Shown here: piece by piece, positions 35,262 to 45,479 of the stretch
Position numbering within the stretch: position 1 is the first letter of the stretch
How the letters are laid out: each line of letters begins with the position of its first letter
DNA from: CAYGZL01 sp964354345
GTDB lineage: Bacteria > Chloroflexota > Anaerolineae > Anaerolineales > UBA4823
Direction: 5' to 3'
NCBI GenBank assembly: GCA_964354345.1
Contig: CAYGZL010000062.1
Span: 1 to 57,969, forward strand
DNA length: 57,969 nt
Notes under the pieces: generated by a model
The model's input: the letters and a program-made list of their open reading frames with translations, nothing else
Told to the model about the DNA's origin: nothing
Databases searched by the model: none
Translations under genes and position numbers: made by a program

Positions 35262-36464
35262 ATGGATACACAATACTTTGACCAGTTGGCCAATTTCCGC
35301 ACACGCCTGTCGCGTCTGACCGCCGAATATAACACCCTGGTCACTCGACCAAACAGCCCGGATCCAACCTGGACAAACGGGATATTCGAGCGTTACCGAT
35401 ATCCAATTCTGACCGCGGCGCATGTCCCGCTTGCCTGGCGTTACGACTTCAACCCGGAGACAAACCCACTTTTATTAGAACGGCAGGGAGTCAATGCTGT
35501 ATTTAACCCCGGAGCGATTGAGCTGAATGGAAAAGTGTACCTGGTGTGCCGGGTGGAAGGCTATGACCGGAAATCGTTCTTTGCGGTGGCGGAAAGTGAG
35601 AATGGAATTGATAACTTCCGCTTCTGGGAGGCACCGCTGGCGATGCCCGAGACTGATCAACCGGATACCAATGTTTACGATATGCGGTTGGTTCAACACG
35701 AGGATGGCTGGATATACGGCTTGTTCTGCACCGAAAGGAAAGATCCACAGGCGCCAGCTGGAGACACAAGCAGCGCAATAGCCCAATGTGGCATCGCACG
35801 TACCCATGACCTGTTAACCTGGGAACGCCTGCCCGACTTGCAAACTTCCTCACCTCAGCAGCGCAACGTGGTGCTACACCCGCTCTTGGTGAATAATGCG
35901 TATGGTTTCTACACCCGCCCACAGGACGAATTCGTCAAAGCAGGCAGCGGCGGTGGCATCGCCTGGGGGTTGTCCACGAGCATGAATCCGGCTGTAATCG
36001 AGCAAGAAACCGTGATCGAGCGGCGCGTTTATCACACGATCAAGGAGACCAAGAACGGTGAAGGCCCCGCGCCGCTGTGGACCGAAAAAGGCTGGCTACA
36101 CCTGGCTCATGGTGTACGGTCGAACGCGGCTGGATTACGCTATGTGCTCTACCTGTACCTGAGCGACTTGCAGGAGCCGTGGAAGGTTACCCACTGTCCG
36201 GGGGGATACTTCCTGGCACCGGTCGGTGCAGAGCGCATCGGCGATGTCTCCGATGTCGTTTTTTGCAACGGTTGGGTGCGCCGCGGAGACCAGGTGCTGA
36301 TATACTATGCCTCTTCAGACACACGCATTCATGTAGCGACTTCAACAATTGAACGGCTGCTGGATTACACGATCAACACACCCGAAGACGCTTTACGATC
36401 AGCCGCCAGCGTGCAACAACGGATCGCTTTGATCCAAAAAAACCAAGCTACCCGAAAGATTTAG
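35262..36464 (+). CDS. 4-O-beta-D-mannosyl-D-glucose phosphorylase (GH130, subfamily 1)
   Basis: 400 aa from ATG 35262 behind GGAAGGAGAG. The sequence follows characterised mannosylglucose phosphorylases closely: FERYRYPILTAAHVPL, FNPGAIELNGKVYLVCRVEG, DRKSFFAVAESENGIDNFRF, TNVYDMRLVQHEDGWIYGLF (proton-donor Asp140), QQRNVVLHP, YHTIKETKNGEGPAP, WLHLAHGVR and IYYASSDTRIHVA. It splits Man-beta-1,4-Glc with phosphate to mannose 1-phosphate and glucose, in the cytoplasm. This points to mannan or glucomannan use. It opens the last gene run of the island. Confidence 0.95.
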   Translation: MDTQYFDQLANFRTRLSRLTAEYNTLVTRPNSPDPTWTNGIFERYRYPILTAAHVPLAWRYDFNPETNPLLLERQGVNAVFNPGAIELNGKVYLVCRVEGYDRKSFFAVAESENGIDNFRFWEAPLAMPETDQPDTNVYDMRLVQHEDGWIYGLFCTERKDPQAPAGDTSSAIAQCGIARTHDLLTWERLPDLQTSSPQQRNVVLHPLLVNNAYGFYTRPQDEFVKAGSGGGIAWGLSTSMNPAVIEQETVIERRVYHTIKETKNGEGPAPLWTEKGWLHLAHGVRSNAAGLRYVLYLYLSDLQEPWKVTHCPGGYFLAPVGAERIGDVSDVVFCNGWVRRGDQVLIYYASSDTRIHVATSTIERLLDYTINTPEDALRSAASVQQRIALIQKNQATRKI

Positions 36465-36496
36465 ACCTTTTGGGTCAATTTATATGAGAGAAGGAT

Positions 36497-38170
36497 ATGA
36501 CCGAAACTACCCCATCCCTACCCCGCCGCCCCACGGCAACCCCAACCTGGCTGGAGAATGCAGTTTTCTACGAAATCTACCCGCAAAGCTTCAATGACTC
36601 AAATGGCGATGGCATTGGCGACCTTCCGGGCATTATCGCCAAGCTGGATTACATTCAATCGCTGGGAATCAATGGACTGTGGTTGAATCCCTGCTTCGAG
36701 TCGCCTTTTTATGACGCCGGTTATGACATCAGTGATTACTACAAAGTCGCTCCACGCTACGGCACGAACGAGGATTTACGCCAATTGTTTCGTGAAGCCG
36801 GTAAACGGGGGATCCGCGTCTTGCTCGATTTAGTGCCCGGTCACACGTCGATTGATCATCTCTGGTTCCAAGCCTCCGCCAAACAGGAACGGAACGAATA
36901 TTCTGACTGGTTCATCTGGACCGACAGCCCGTGGAGTTGGAAGTTGGATAACCTGATTGCAGTATGTGGCTACGGCGAGCGCACTGGCACTTACATAACG
37001 AATTTCTTTTATCACCAGCCGTCGCTCAACTACGGCTTCGCTAACCCCGATCCGAACATGCCCTGGCAGCAGCCGGTGGATGCTCCCGGACCACGACGCG
37101 TGCGCCAGGAGCTCAAGAATATCATGAAGTTCTGGCTGGACATGGGCGCCAGCGGTTTCCGGGTGGATATGGCCGGCTCGCTGGTCAAGAACGACCCTGG
37201 TCAGCGCGAGACGATCAAGCTGTGGCAGGAAATGCGCGCTTTTCTGGATGAGAATTATCCCGAGGCGGTCTTAGTCTCTGAATGGTCGAATCCAACCCGA
37301 GCTATCGCAGGTGGTTTTCACATGGACTTCACCCTGTCCTTCGGCATGCCAGGCTATACCGCTCTGTTACGTAAGGCGTATGGTCGTGGCCCGGGCCATG
37401 ATCCCTATGGCTTCAGCTTCTTCGATGCCGCGGGGCATGGCAACATCATGGAATTCCTGGACGATTATCTGAAACACTATCACGCCACCAAAGGCCGCGG
37501 CCTGATCGCGCCGATTACCAGCAACCACGATATGAATCCCAGGCTCAACAAGAACCGTACTGTGGCTGACTTGAAGCTGATCTACATCTGGCTGCTGACC
37601 ATGCCCGGCACGCCGTTTATTTATTATGGCGACGAGATTGGTATGCGCACTCTGGACTTGACCTCCAAGGAAGGCGGTTTCCAACGCACCGGCTCACGCA
37701 CGCCGATGCAGTGGTCTGAGACCCCCAACGCGGGCTTCTCAACCGCCCCGGCTGATCAGCTTTATCTGCCAGTGGACAATGCGCCTGACCGGCCAACAGT
37801 TGCGATCCAGGAGACCGATCCGGACTCGCTGCTTAATTGTGTCCGACAATTAATTAGCCTGCGCATGGCGCACCCGGTCCTGCAGGCCACCGGCGATTTC
37901 GAAGTGGTCTACGCCGAGGCGGGTAAGTATCCATTTGTGTACAAGCGTACCCTGGAAGCAGGCCAAACCGGGATGGATACCACAACCGTTCTCGTGGCGC
38001 TCAATCCGGCCGGTTACCCGGTGGAAGTCGAATTACCCGCCAGCGCACAGTTGTCTTCACAAACGCAGATCAAGACCTTGTATGGCCTGGATGGCGCATT
38101 AACCCAGGTAAATGGACGCTGGACCGTCAAGTTACCTGGTGTAACTGGCGGTATTTACCAGGTCCTTTAA
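36497..38170 (+). CDS. GH13 alpha-amylase-family enzyme (alpha-glucosidase/trehalose synthase-like)
   Basis: 557 aa. WLENAVFYEIYPQSFNDSNG and GIGDLPGIIAKLDYIQSLG start a GH13 barrel. Conserved regions are LLDLVPGHTS, GFRVDMAGSL (nucleophile Asp224), LVSEWSNP (acid/base Glu262) and ITSNHDMN (Asp). All three catalytic residues are present. The arrangement resembles oligo-1,6-glucosidase and trehalose-synthase-type enzymes. No signal peptide. Begins after GAGAGAAGGAT, 32 nt behind the GH130 gene. Confidence 0.93.
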   Translation: MTETTPSLPRRPTATPTWLENAVFYEIYPQSFNDSNGDGIGDLPGIIAKLDYIQSLGINGLWLNPCFESPFYDAGYDISDYYKVAPRYGTNEDLRQLFREAGKRGIRVLLDLVPGHTSIDHLWFQASAKQERNEYSDWFIWTDSPWSWKLDNLIAVCGYGERTGTYITNFFYHQPSLNYGFANPDPNMPWQQPVDAPGPRRVRQELKNIMKFWLDMGASGFRVDMAGSLVKNDPGQRETIKLWQEMRAFLDENYPEAVLVSEWSNPTRAIAGGFHMDFTLSFGMPGYTALLRKAYGRGPGHDPYGFSFFDAAGHGNIMEFLDDYLKHYHATKGRGLIAPITSNHDMNPRLNKNRTVADLKLIYIWLLTMPGTPFIYYGDEIGMRTLDLTSKEGGFQRTGSRTPMQWSETPNAGFSTAPADQLYLPVDNAPDRPTVAIQETDPDSLLNCVRQLISLRMAHPVLQATGDFEVVYAEAGKYPFVYKRTLEAGQTGMDTTTVLVALNPAGYPVEVELPASAQLSSQTQIKTLYGLDGALTQVNGRWTVKLPGVTGGIYQVL

Positions 38171-38197
38171 TACGCTTGCCTGAACTACTGTTACGCG

Positions 38198-39010
38198 ATG
38201 ATCCGCCTGGCGGCATTCGACCTTGATCAGACTTTGTTCGGCAATGACCTGATCATTTCAGAGCGAGTCCGCCAGGCAATTGCTCAAGCGCAAGCTGAAG
38301 GCGTGATCATAACGTTGGTTACCGGTCGTAACTACCAGTTCAGCCGGCATTATGCTAAAGAACTGGGGATCCGTGCCCCGTTGATCTGCAGCCAGGGAGG
38401 CGTGCTCTACGACCCGGTTCAGGATCGTTTGCTGCGGCAAGAGCATCTGCCAGAGGAGCTCCTGCCAGAGATTGTGGCTGCAATTGACCACTATGGCTGG
38501 AGTCTGCACTTCGATGTGTGCAGCCAGATTTACGTGTTGCGCCACTCGTACCATCCGCCAATATTTTATGAATTAACTCGCCTGTCAGAGGTAGTGGAGG
38601 TCGCTGACTTATTGCATGACCTGCCTGAACTGCCGCAAAAGTTCCTTTTGACACTCAACCAGCCTGAAGAACGACTGCAGGTGATGTTACAGATGGCGGA
38701 GGCTTTCGCTGACCGCCTTTCCATCGTGCCATCCCACCCTTACCTGGTCGAGGGCGTCCCCAAAGGCATCGATAAAGGACGCGGCTTGGCCTGGGTAGCG
38801 AACTCTTACAACATCCCCGCCGCAGAAGTGATGGCGGTGGGTGACAACGATACCGATGTGCCCATGTTAGTCTGGGCAGGGCTGGGCGTGGCGATGGGCA
38901 ATGCCTCTCCTGCCGCCCAGGCTGTCGCCGACTGGATCGCTCCACCCCTCGAGGAAGATGGGGCAGCGGTGGCTCTGGAAAAGTTTATCCTGGGCAAAGT
39001 ATCTACTTAA
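38198..39010 (+). CDS. Cof-type HAD-superfamily sugar phosphatase
   Basis: 270 aa. Motif I is FDLDQTLF (Asp nucleophile), motif II TLVTGRNYQ, motif III lysine in KGIDKGRGL and motif IV GDNDTDVPML. The Cof-type C2 cap lies between. Family members dephosphorylate hexose and pentose phosphates. In this setting it may clear sugar phosphates released by the phosphorylases (inference). 11 nt before the GH31 gene. Confidence 0.93.
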   Translation: MIRLAAFDLDQTLFGNDLIISERVRQAIAQAQAEGVIITLVTGRNYQFSRHYAKELGIRAPLICSQGGVLYDPVQDRLLRQEHLPEELLPEIVAAIDHYGWSLHFDVCSQIYVLRHSYHPPIFYELTRLSEVVEVADLLHDLPELPQKFLLTLNQPEERLQVMLQMAEAFADRLSIVPSHPYLVEGVPKGIDKGRGLAWVANSYNIPAAEVMAVGDNDTDVPMLVWAGLGVAMGNASPAAQAVADWIAPPLEEDGAAVALEKFILGKVST

Positions 39011-39021
39011 CGGAGTCAGTC

Positions 39022-41481
39022 ATGACCTTAGCTCAATTCAAAATCCAATTCACTCCCCTCGCGGATCCTGCGTCTGTCGTTCAGATTCCGTCAGGGCAAT
39101 CCGCTGCGGTTCGTTTGACAGTCTTGACCACGCGGCTGATCCGCATGGAATACAGCCCCAATGGGCACTTTGAAGATCATGCCAGCCAGGCATTTTGGTA
39201 TCGTCGCCAACCCGTGCCCCCCTTCCAGATAAAACAAGGCAAAAACCAGATCGAAATCGAAACCGAGCACCTGCACCTGACCTATCAAATCAATGGAAAA
39301 GGATTCACACCCCGCACGCTCAGTGTGACCGTCAAAACTACCGGCAAACAATGGCGCTTTGGGGATCGGGTCTGGCGGAGTGAGAACCTGCGCGGCACAG
39401 CCCGCACGCTCGACCAGACCAGCGGACAGGTTGAGATCGAGCCCGGCCTGATGGCACGCGCCGGCTGGGCAGTGGTTGATGACTCACAGTCGTTAGTCTT
39501 CAATGATGATTGCTGGCTGGAAGGGCGCACCAACCCGGACAATCTTGATCTGTACTTTTTTGGCTACGGGCACGACTACCCGGCCTGCCTGGCAGATTTT
39601 TGCCGCCTCGCAGGGAAAACCCCCCTGATTCCGCGCTGGGTGCTGGGTAACTGGTGGAGCCGTTTCTGGGCCTATAGCCAGGCAGAACTGACCGGCTTAA
39701 TGGGGGAATTCCGCCAACACGGGGTTCCGCTTGGCGTGTGCATCGTAGACATGGATTGGCACCTGATTGAGCCAGGCGAGACCTGGAGCGGTTGGACTGG
39801 CTATACCTGGAATCGGAGACTTTTCCCCGACCCGGCGGGGTTCATCGCCTGGTTGCACGCCCAGGGATTGAAGACCGCCTTGAACCTGCACCCTGCGGAG
39901 GGTATCAACCCTCACGAGGAGTCCTATGAGGCAATGGCACAATTCATGGGAGTTGATCCGGCTACTCGGGAGCCGATCCTCTTTGACATCGCCGACCCCA
40001 GGTTTACCGAAGGATACTTTAACATCCTGCATCATCCCTACGAGGCAATGGGCATTGACTTCTGGTGGTTGGACTGGCAGCAGGGCACGCTCTCACGCCT
40101 GCCTGGGCTTGATCCGCTGGAGTGGTTGAACCACCTGCACTTCTACGATCTTGGACGGGACGGTTCTAAACGACCCTTTATTTTCTCGCGCTGGGGCGGG
40201 TTGGGCAATCATCGCTACCCGATCGGTTTCTCAGGTGATACCATAGTGAGTTGGGAATCGCTGGCTTTGCAGCCCGATTTTACCGCCAGTGCAGCCAATA
40301 TTGGTTACGGTTGGTGGAGCCACGACATTGGCGGGCACATGTCTGGGATCGAAGATGACGAGTTGTACCTGCGCTGGATACAATTTGGTGTTTTCAGCCC
40401 GATCTTGGTCATGCATTGCACCAAGAACGCTTATCACGAACGTCGCCCCTGGGCGCGCGGAGCGCAGGTTGCTCAGCCTGCCAGCGAGGCGCTGCGCCTG
40501 CGGCATGCTTTAATTCCATACATCTACTCGATGGCCTGGCGCAACTACCAACAAGATCTACCGTTAATTACGCCGATGTACTACACACATCCCGAAGCAG
40601 ACGAAGCCTACCTTTGCCCGAACCAGTACTGGTTTGGGAGCGAGCTGGTGGCAGCGCCTTTCATTGAACCGCTCAATCCTGAGCTAGGAATGAGCCGCCA
40701 ACGCGTCTGGTTGCCTCAAGGTGAATGGTTCGATTTCTTTTCGGGTGAGCACGTGACTGGCGGTTGGCATACTGTCTACGGCGACCTTGAAAAGATACCC
40801 GTATTCGCTAAAGCCGGTGCAATTGTACCGCTTGGCCCGCAAGTAGGATGGGGCGGGCTGGATAATCCTAGTGAGCTGACTGTGCATGTTTTCGCCGGGG
40901 CAGATAATGCCTTCGACCTTTATGAAGATGACGGCGAGACCACGCGCTATCAACAAGGCCAGTTCGCCGTGACCCGTATCCAGCAGCGATGGAACAACGG
41001 GAAAAGTACTCGCTCAGAAAAATCCTGCTCAACACTGCAATTCAGCATCATGCCGGCTAAAGGCGAGTTGAGCTGCATCCCCGGCGAACGACGGTATCAG
41101 ATCGTTTTTCACGGCCTGTACCAGCCAGATCAGGTGAGTGTAATGGTTAATGGAGCGCCTCACACCTTAGCGTTGCTGACAACGCAACTGGCAGGATATG
41201 ACGCCATCCAGGAAAGCCTGGTGCTGGAGCCGATCGGCTTGAAGCCAACTGATGAGCTCAACATCCAACTGAGCATCTCTACTGGATCGTTGCTCAGCCG
41301 TCGCGACCGGCGGGCAGAGAATATCCGTCGGATGCTGCGCACTTTCCGGTTGAATACGAATGTCAAGAGCCAGATTGACCATGAACTACCGCGTCTAATG
41401 AATGGAGAAATGGATTTATTTTGCTTCAACGAGCTCACCGACAGCCAGGTCAATGCCTTGAAAGCCCAATTAGAAAGATGA
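39022..41481 (+). CDS. GH31 alpha-glycosidase
   Basis: 819 aa. The N-terminal beta-sandwich (LTTRLIRMEYSPNGHFEDHA) is followed by a GH31 barrel: PLIPRWVLGNWWSRFWAY, GVCIVDMDWH, GIDFWWLDWQQG (nucleophile Asp351) and YPIGFSGDTIVSWESLA (acid/base Asp406), then GYGWWSHDIGGHMSG. These fit intracellular GH31 enzymes of the alpha-glucosidase/alpha-xylosidase type; substrate not decidable. C-terminal domains extend about 200 residues beyond the barrel. No signal peptide. Confidence 0.93.
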   Translation: MTLAQFKIQFTPLADPASVVQIPSGQSAAVRLTVLTTRLIRMEYSPNGHFEDHASQAFWYRRQPVPPFQIKQGKNQIEIETEHLHLTYQINGKGFTPRTLSVTVKTTGKQWRFGDRVWRSENLRGTARTLDQTSGQVEIEPGLMARAGWAVVDDSQSLVFNDDCWLEGRTNPDNLDLYFFGYGHDYPACLADFCRLAGKTPLIPRWVLGNWWSRFWAYSQAELTGLMGEFRQHGVPLGVCIVDMDWHLIEPGETWSGWTGYTWNRRLFPDPAGFIAWLHAQGLKTALNLHPAEGINPHEESYEAMAQFMGVDPATREPILFDIADPRFTEGYFNILHHPYEAMGIDFWWLDWQQGTLSRLPGLDPLEWLNHLHFYDLGRDGSKRPFIFSRWGGLGNHRYPIGFSGDTIVSWESLALQPDFTASAANIGYGWWSHDIGGHMSGIEDDELYLRWIQFGVFSPILVMHCTKNAYHERRPWARGAQVAQPASEALRLRHALIPYIYSMAWRNYQQDLPLITPMYYTHPEADEAYLCPNQYWFGSELVAAPFIEPLNPELGMSRQRVWLPQGEWFDFFSGEHVTGGWHTVYGDLEKIPVFAKAGAIVPLGPQVGWGGLDNPSELTVHVFAGADNAFDLYEDDGETTRYQQGQFAVTRIQQRWNNGKSTRSEKSCSTLQFSIMPAKGELSCIPGERRYQIVFHGLYQPDQVSVMVNGAPHTLALLTTQLAGYDAIQESLVLEPIGLKPTDELNIQLSISTGSLLSRRDRRAENIRRMLRTFRLNTNVKSQIDHELPRLMNGEMDLFCFNELTDSQVNALKAQLER

Positions 41482-41501
41482 AGCTTACTTCAGGAGACTA
41501 T

Positions 41502-44500
41502 ATGACCAACCCCTCCTCCCCCCTGCCCCTGCTTTTCCTGGATAGCAACCCGGATGGGCGACCGTGCTTTATGCGCTCGTGGGAGATGCCGCAACTCACC
41601 AGCTTGAATAAGCTACCTCCGCACGCCACATTGTATCCCTTCCCCAATGCCGAGGCGGCGCTCCGCCTGGAACGATCAACCTCACCCTGGTTCTTAAGCC
41701 TGGATGGAACCTGGGATTTCCAAATCAAGTCACGACCCGAGGAAGTAACCTCAGAAACGTTACAAAACAATAAATGGACACCGATCGCCGTGCCTGGCAA
41801 CTGGACCATGCAAGGCTTCGGTCGCCCCCACTACACGAATGTGGTGATGCCATTTCCCAACCTGCCGCCCGACGTGCCGGACGAGAATCCAACGGGCATT
41901 TACCACCGATCCTTTACAGTACCAACGAGTTGGCAGGACCGGCGGGTGGTGTTGCACTTCGGTGGTTGCGAAGGGGCGCTCTACGTGTATGTCAATGGGC
42001 AGCCGGTGGGTCTGAGCAAGGATGCCCGCACACCGGCCGAGTTCGATATCTCTGGATTGGTCAACTTCAGTGGGGAAAACCATCTGCACTGCGTGGTGAC
42101 CCAATGGTCGGATGCCTCCTTTGTCGAAGACCAGGATCACTGGTGGCAGGCTGGTCTGCAGCGGGAAGTGTTCCTGTACGCCACGGGAACGCCGCACATC
42201 CAGGATGTGTACGCGGTGGGTGAGGTTGACGGGAAGCTCAAGGTGACGGTCAAGGTGGGTTTTTACACTGAGCGCTTTGACGCCTGGGCGGTGGAGTTAC
42301 AACTGTTCGACCCGGCTGGTAAACCCGCCCTTAAAGAGCCGCTGGTAAGCCAATGCGGCGAACCAAAGAGCGCCTGGGGGCAACCAATCTATCCAAAGAC
42401 AGAGGTGCACTTTGAAACAGTTGTGCGCATGCCAAAACTCTGGTCGGCAGAGACGCCCAACCTGTACACGCTGGTAGTTTCACTTACCTCCGCCAGTGAA
42501 TCAACTACGCGAGGTGACAGCACGGTTGTGCCAATCGGCTTCAGGACAATCGAAATCCGCGATCGGAAGCTGTTAATCAATGGCCAGCGGGTGCTGATCA
42601 AAGGCGTCAACTACCACGATCACCACGACACCCTGGGCAAGGCATTGCCGCGTGAGACGATGGAAGCTGATATCCGCCTGATGAAACAGTTTAATGTCAA
42701 CGCTATCCGCACCTCGCATTACCCAAAGGATCCGTTTTTCTACGATTTGTGTGACCTTTATGGGCTGTACGTGGTTGACGAAGCCAACATTGAGTCACAC
42801 GCTTACTATCAGGAAATCAACTCCGACCCGCGTTACACGAACCATTTCGTCGAGCGTGTGCGCGCCATGGTGGAACGCGACAAGAATCACCCCAGTGTGA
42901 TCTTCTGGTCGTTGGGCAATGAAAGCGGTTACGGCTCCAACCACGCCGCGGCGGCTGGCTATGCCCGGCACGCCGACCCCTCCCGCCCGTTGCATTATGA
43001 GGGCGCCATCGGCTGGGGACAGCAAAGCAGGGGTTGGGACGGCGGTCATCCTGCCACTGATGTAGTCTGCCCGATGTACCCCCAGATCCACGCCCTTATC
43101 CAATGGTCGCAAGAAAGCACCGATTTCAGACCACTGATCATGTGTGAGTACTCACACTGCATGGGCAACAGCAACGGCAGCCTGGCCGACTACTTCGCCG
43201 CGTTCGATAAGTATCCCGGTCTGCAGGGCGGCTACCTGTGGGAGTGGCTCGACCACGGTATCCAAAAGACAACGCCAAATGGTACACCCTACTGGGCTTA
43301 TGGCGGTGATTTCGGCGATGTGCCTAACGATGTAAACTTTTGCACGGATGGCATCGTCTGGCCTGATCGTACACCGCATCCCGCGCTCTACGAGTTCAAG
43401 TACCTGGCCCAGCCGGTGAAAGTTGAGTCTGTTGACCTGTCCCGAGGTAAGCTACGGATTTTCAACTGTCAGGATTTCACCAGCCTGAGTTGGTTGCGCG
43501 GTGAATGGGAATTGACGGACGATGGAGTGATCGTACAGAAAGGCAAGTTGCCGGCTTTGAAGATTGCCCCGGGTAAGGCATTAGAGGTGGAGCTACCCCT
43601 CAAACAAACCGACGGGGAAGCCTTCTTGATCCTGCGCTTCTTTCAACGCAAGGCAACGTTGTGGGCGCCAGCCGGACATGCGGTGGCGTGGGCGCAACTT
43701 GCCGTAGAGAGGAGTCAGTTGTCGGCCGTCAGCCATTCGCGGTCAGCGGGCAGTGTGCAGCCTTCGACAATGACTGTGGAGGAAAGTGAGTCAACGATCA
43801 CCCTGTCAGTGGGAGCGGTCAGAGCAGTCTTTGACCGGGTAACTGGGCGGCTGTTGGAATATGGGCAGGGACAAAATCTGCTTGTCCAGGGACCGGCGTT
43901 GAATGTCTGGCGGGCGGCTACCGATAACGATGGATTGAAGCTGTGGGTCGACCAACCGGGCGAAGCCTGGAAAGCGTTACCGCGCTGGCTTGGATTGGGC
44001 TTACACCAGGTGGAATACTCACTGGTCAGCGTCCAGGTGGTCGATCGGCATGGGGCATCGCCCACGATCGAGGTGATCGAGCGCGTCTCCGGGCGGAAAC
44101 AATGGGACGATTTCGTGCATATGGCGCGCTACAGCCTGTTGCCATCCGGCGAACTGCAGGTGGAGAACACAGTTCACCTGGGTGAGGCCATGGTGGATAT
44201 CCCGCGCGTCGGAGTAACCCTGGCGCTGGTACCCGACCTGGAGCTTCTCACCTGGTTCGGGCGCGGGCCGTGGGAGAACTACTGCGACCGCAAGGCCTCA
44301 GCTATGATTGGACTCTATCAAAGCAGCGTGACTGAACAGTATGTGCCGTATATCATGCCGCAGGAAAATGGCCACCACAGCGACGTGCGCTGGTTAAGCC
44401 TGACTGACGCAAGCGGGCGTGGCTTGAAAGTCGTTGGCGCCCCCACCCTGGAATTCAACACCAGTCATTTTAGCAACACAGACCTGTTCATCGCCCACCA

Positions 44501-44660
44501 CACCCCTGACCTGAAGCCGCGACAGGAGGTGATCCTGAACCTGGACGCGGCACAACGCGGCCTGGGTACCGCTTCCTGTGGTCCGGATACCCTGGAACAA
44601 TACCAGATCCGCAATCGAGAATACAACCTTACTTATCGTTGCGGAGTCAAGGAGGGCTGA
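41502..44660 (+). CDS. GH2 beta-galactosidase (LacZ-like)
   Basis: 1052 aa from ATG 41502, preceded by CAGGAGAC. Full LacZ-type architecture: N-terminal jelly roll (VPGNWTMQGFGRPHYTNVVM), Ig-like domains, the barrel with RTSHYPKDPFFYDLCDLYG, acid/base Glu474 in WSLGNESGYG and nucleophile Glu549 in IMCEYSHCMGNS, spaced as in LacZ, and the C-terminal beta-galactosidase small chain ending with LEQYQIRNREY-like sequence. Residues about 738-753 (SQLSAVSHSRSAGS) come from a repeat-like DNA segment. The stop shares its last base with the RraA start. Confidence 0.94.
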   Translation: MTNPSSPLPLLFLDSNPDGRPCFMRSWEMPQLTSLNKLPPHATLYPFPNAEAALRLERSTSPWFLSLDGTWDFQIKSRPEEVTSETLQNNKWTPIAVPGNWTMQGFGRPHYTNVVMPFPNLPPDVPDENPTGIYHRSFTVPTSWQDRRVVLHFGGCEGALYVYVNGQPVGLSKDARTPAEFDISGLVNFSGENHLHCVVTQWSDASFVEDQDHWWQAGLQREVFLYATGTPHIQDVYAVGEVDGKLKVTVKVGFYTERFDAWAVELQLFDPAGKPALKEPLVSQCGEPKSAWGQPIYPKTEVHFETVVRMPKLWSAETPNLYTLVVSLTSASESTTRGDSTVVPIGFRTIEIRDRKLLINGQRVLIKGVNYHDHHDTLGKALPRETMEADIRLMKQFNVNAIRTSHYPKDPFFYDLCDLYGLYVVDEANIESHAYYQEINSDPRYTNHFVERVRAMVERDKNHPSVIFWSLGNESGYGSNHAAAAGYARHADPSRPLHYEGAIGWGQQSRGWDGGHPATDVVCPMYPQIHALIQWSQESTDFRPLIMCEYSHCMGNSNGSLADYFAAFDKYPGLQGGYLWEWLDHGIQKTTPNGTPYWAYGGDFGDVPNDVNFCTDGIVWPDRTPHPALYEFKYLAQPVKVESVDLSRGKLRIFNCQDFTSLSWLRGEWELTDDGVIVQKGKLPALKIAPGKALEVELPLKQTDGEAFLILRFFQRKATLWAPAGHAVAWAQLAVERSQLSAVSHSRSAGSVQPSTMTVEESESTITLSVGAVRAVFDRVTGRLLEYGQGQNLLVQGPALNVWRAATDNDGLKLWVDQPGEAWKALPRWLGLGLHQVEYSLVSVQVVDRHGASPTIEVIERVSGRKQWDDFVHMARYSLLPSGELQVENTVHLGEAMVDIPRVGVTLALVPDLELLTWFGRGPWENYCDRKASAMIGLYQSSVTEQYVPYIMPQENGHHSDVRWLSLTDASGRGLKVVGAPTLEFNTSHFSNTDLFIAHHTPDLKPRQEVILNLDAAQRGLGTASCGPDTLEQYQIRNREYNLTYRCGVKEG
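43713..43755 (+). repeat. Repeat-like low-complexity segment inside the GH2 gene
   Basis: AGTCAGTTGTCGGCCGTCAG followed by further GGTCAGC-type copies encodes SQLSAVSHSRSAGS, a peptide typical of translated GTCAGC-type minirepeats rather than of LacZ. It falls at the linker before the C-terminal domain. Confidence 0.5.
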
Positions 44661-45442
44661 TGCCGCACCTGTCGCATAGCGATCTGCTGCAACTCAAGCG
44701 CTGGAACACACCCACGATCTATAACGGTTGGGAACAAATCACCCATCAGGATTTAGCCCACACCGGCTTCAACCTGGAGGAATGTCACGACTTCATGCCC
44801 CACATGGGTCCGATGGTCGGCTATGCAGTCACCCTGGTGATCGAGCCGGGCAATCCACAGCACCGCCAGGCCAACCCGAAAGCGGTCAATGAATACCGGC
44901 GCTACGTGGCCAGTCTGCCAGGGCCTAAGATTGTTGTCGTACAAGACCTGGACAAACCAGCCTGCTATGGCTCTTTCTGGGGCGAGGTGAACAGCAACAC
45001 CCACCGCGCCCTGGGCTGCGTAGGAACGATCACCGACGGGGCAGTGCGCGACCTGGATGAGATGACCAACGCCGGCTTCAAGGCGATCGCCCGGCGGCTG
45101 TGTGTGGGCCACGCCTACAACTGGCCGGTATGTTGGAATTGCGAAGTTGAAGTATTTGGCTGTAAGGTCCAGCCCGGTCAGTTAATCCACGCCGACAAAC
45201 ACGGCTTCCTGGTCATTCCAGAAGAAGATGAGGCGCATTTGCTGGAGGCAGCACGTTTCATGGATAGCACTGAGTGCAACACCATCATCGCGGCCGCACG
45301 TAATGCAGCCGGCAAGCCGATTGACCAGGTGTTGACTGAGTTAGAGGAGGCCGGGACGGCTTTCAGCGCCGCTGCCCGCGATAAGTGGTCGATTGACCAA
45401 TCAAACCGTTCGTGTGATCGTGGATCCAAAGGGGAATGGTAA
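44660..45442 (+). CDS. RraA/HMG-aldolase family protein
   Basis: 260 aa starting with an ATG whose A is the last base of the GH2 stop (TGATG). Core motifs of the RraA fold are TPTIYNGWEQ, WGEVNSNTHRALGCVGTITDGAVRDLDEM (the GxxxxG...D.R.D metal/substrate site) and ADKHGFLVIPEE. Members include 4-hydroxy-4-methyl-2-oxoglutarate aldolase, oxaloacetate decarboxylase and the RNase E regulator; in sugar loci they are usually aldolase or decarboxylase relatives. Translationally coupled to GH2. Confidence 0.9.
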   Translation: MPHLSHSDLLQLKRWNTPTIYNGWEQITHQDLAHTGFNLEECHDFMPHMGPMVGYAVTLVIEPGNPQHRQANPKAVNEYRRYVASLPGPKIVVVQDLDKPACYGSFWGEVNSNTHRALGCVGTITDGAVRDLDEMTNAGFKAIARRLCVGHAYNWPVCWNCEVEVFGCKVQPGQLIHADKHGFLVIPEEDEAHLLEAARFMDSTECNTIIAAARNAAGKPIDQVLTELEEAGTAFSAAARDKWSIDQSNRSCDRGSKGEW

Positions 45443-45479
45443 GCCTACGAAGCGGTAGCACTGTGCCTGGAAAAGCGTC

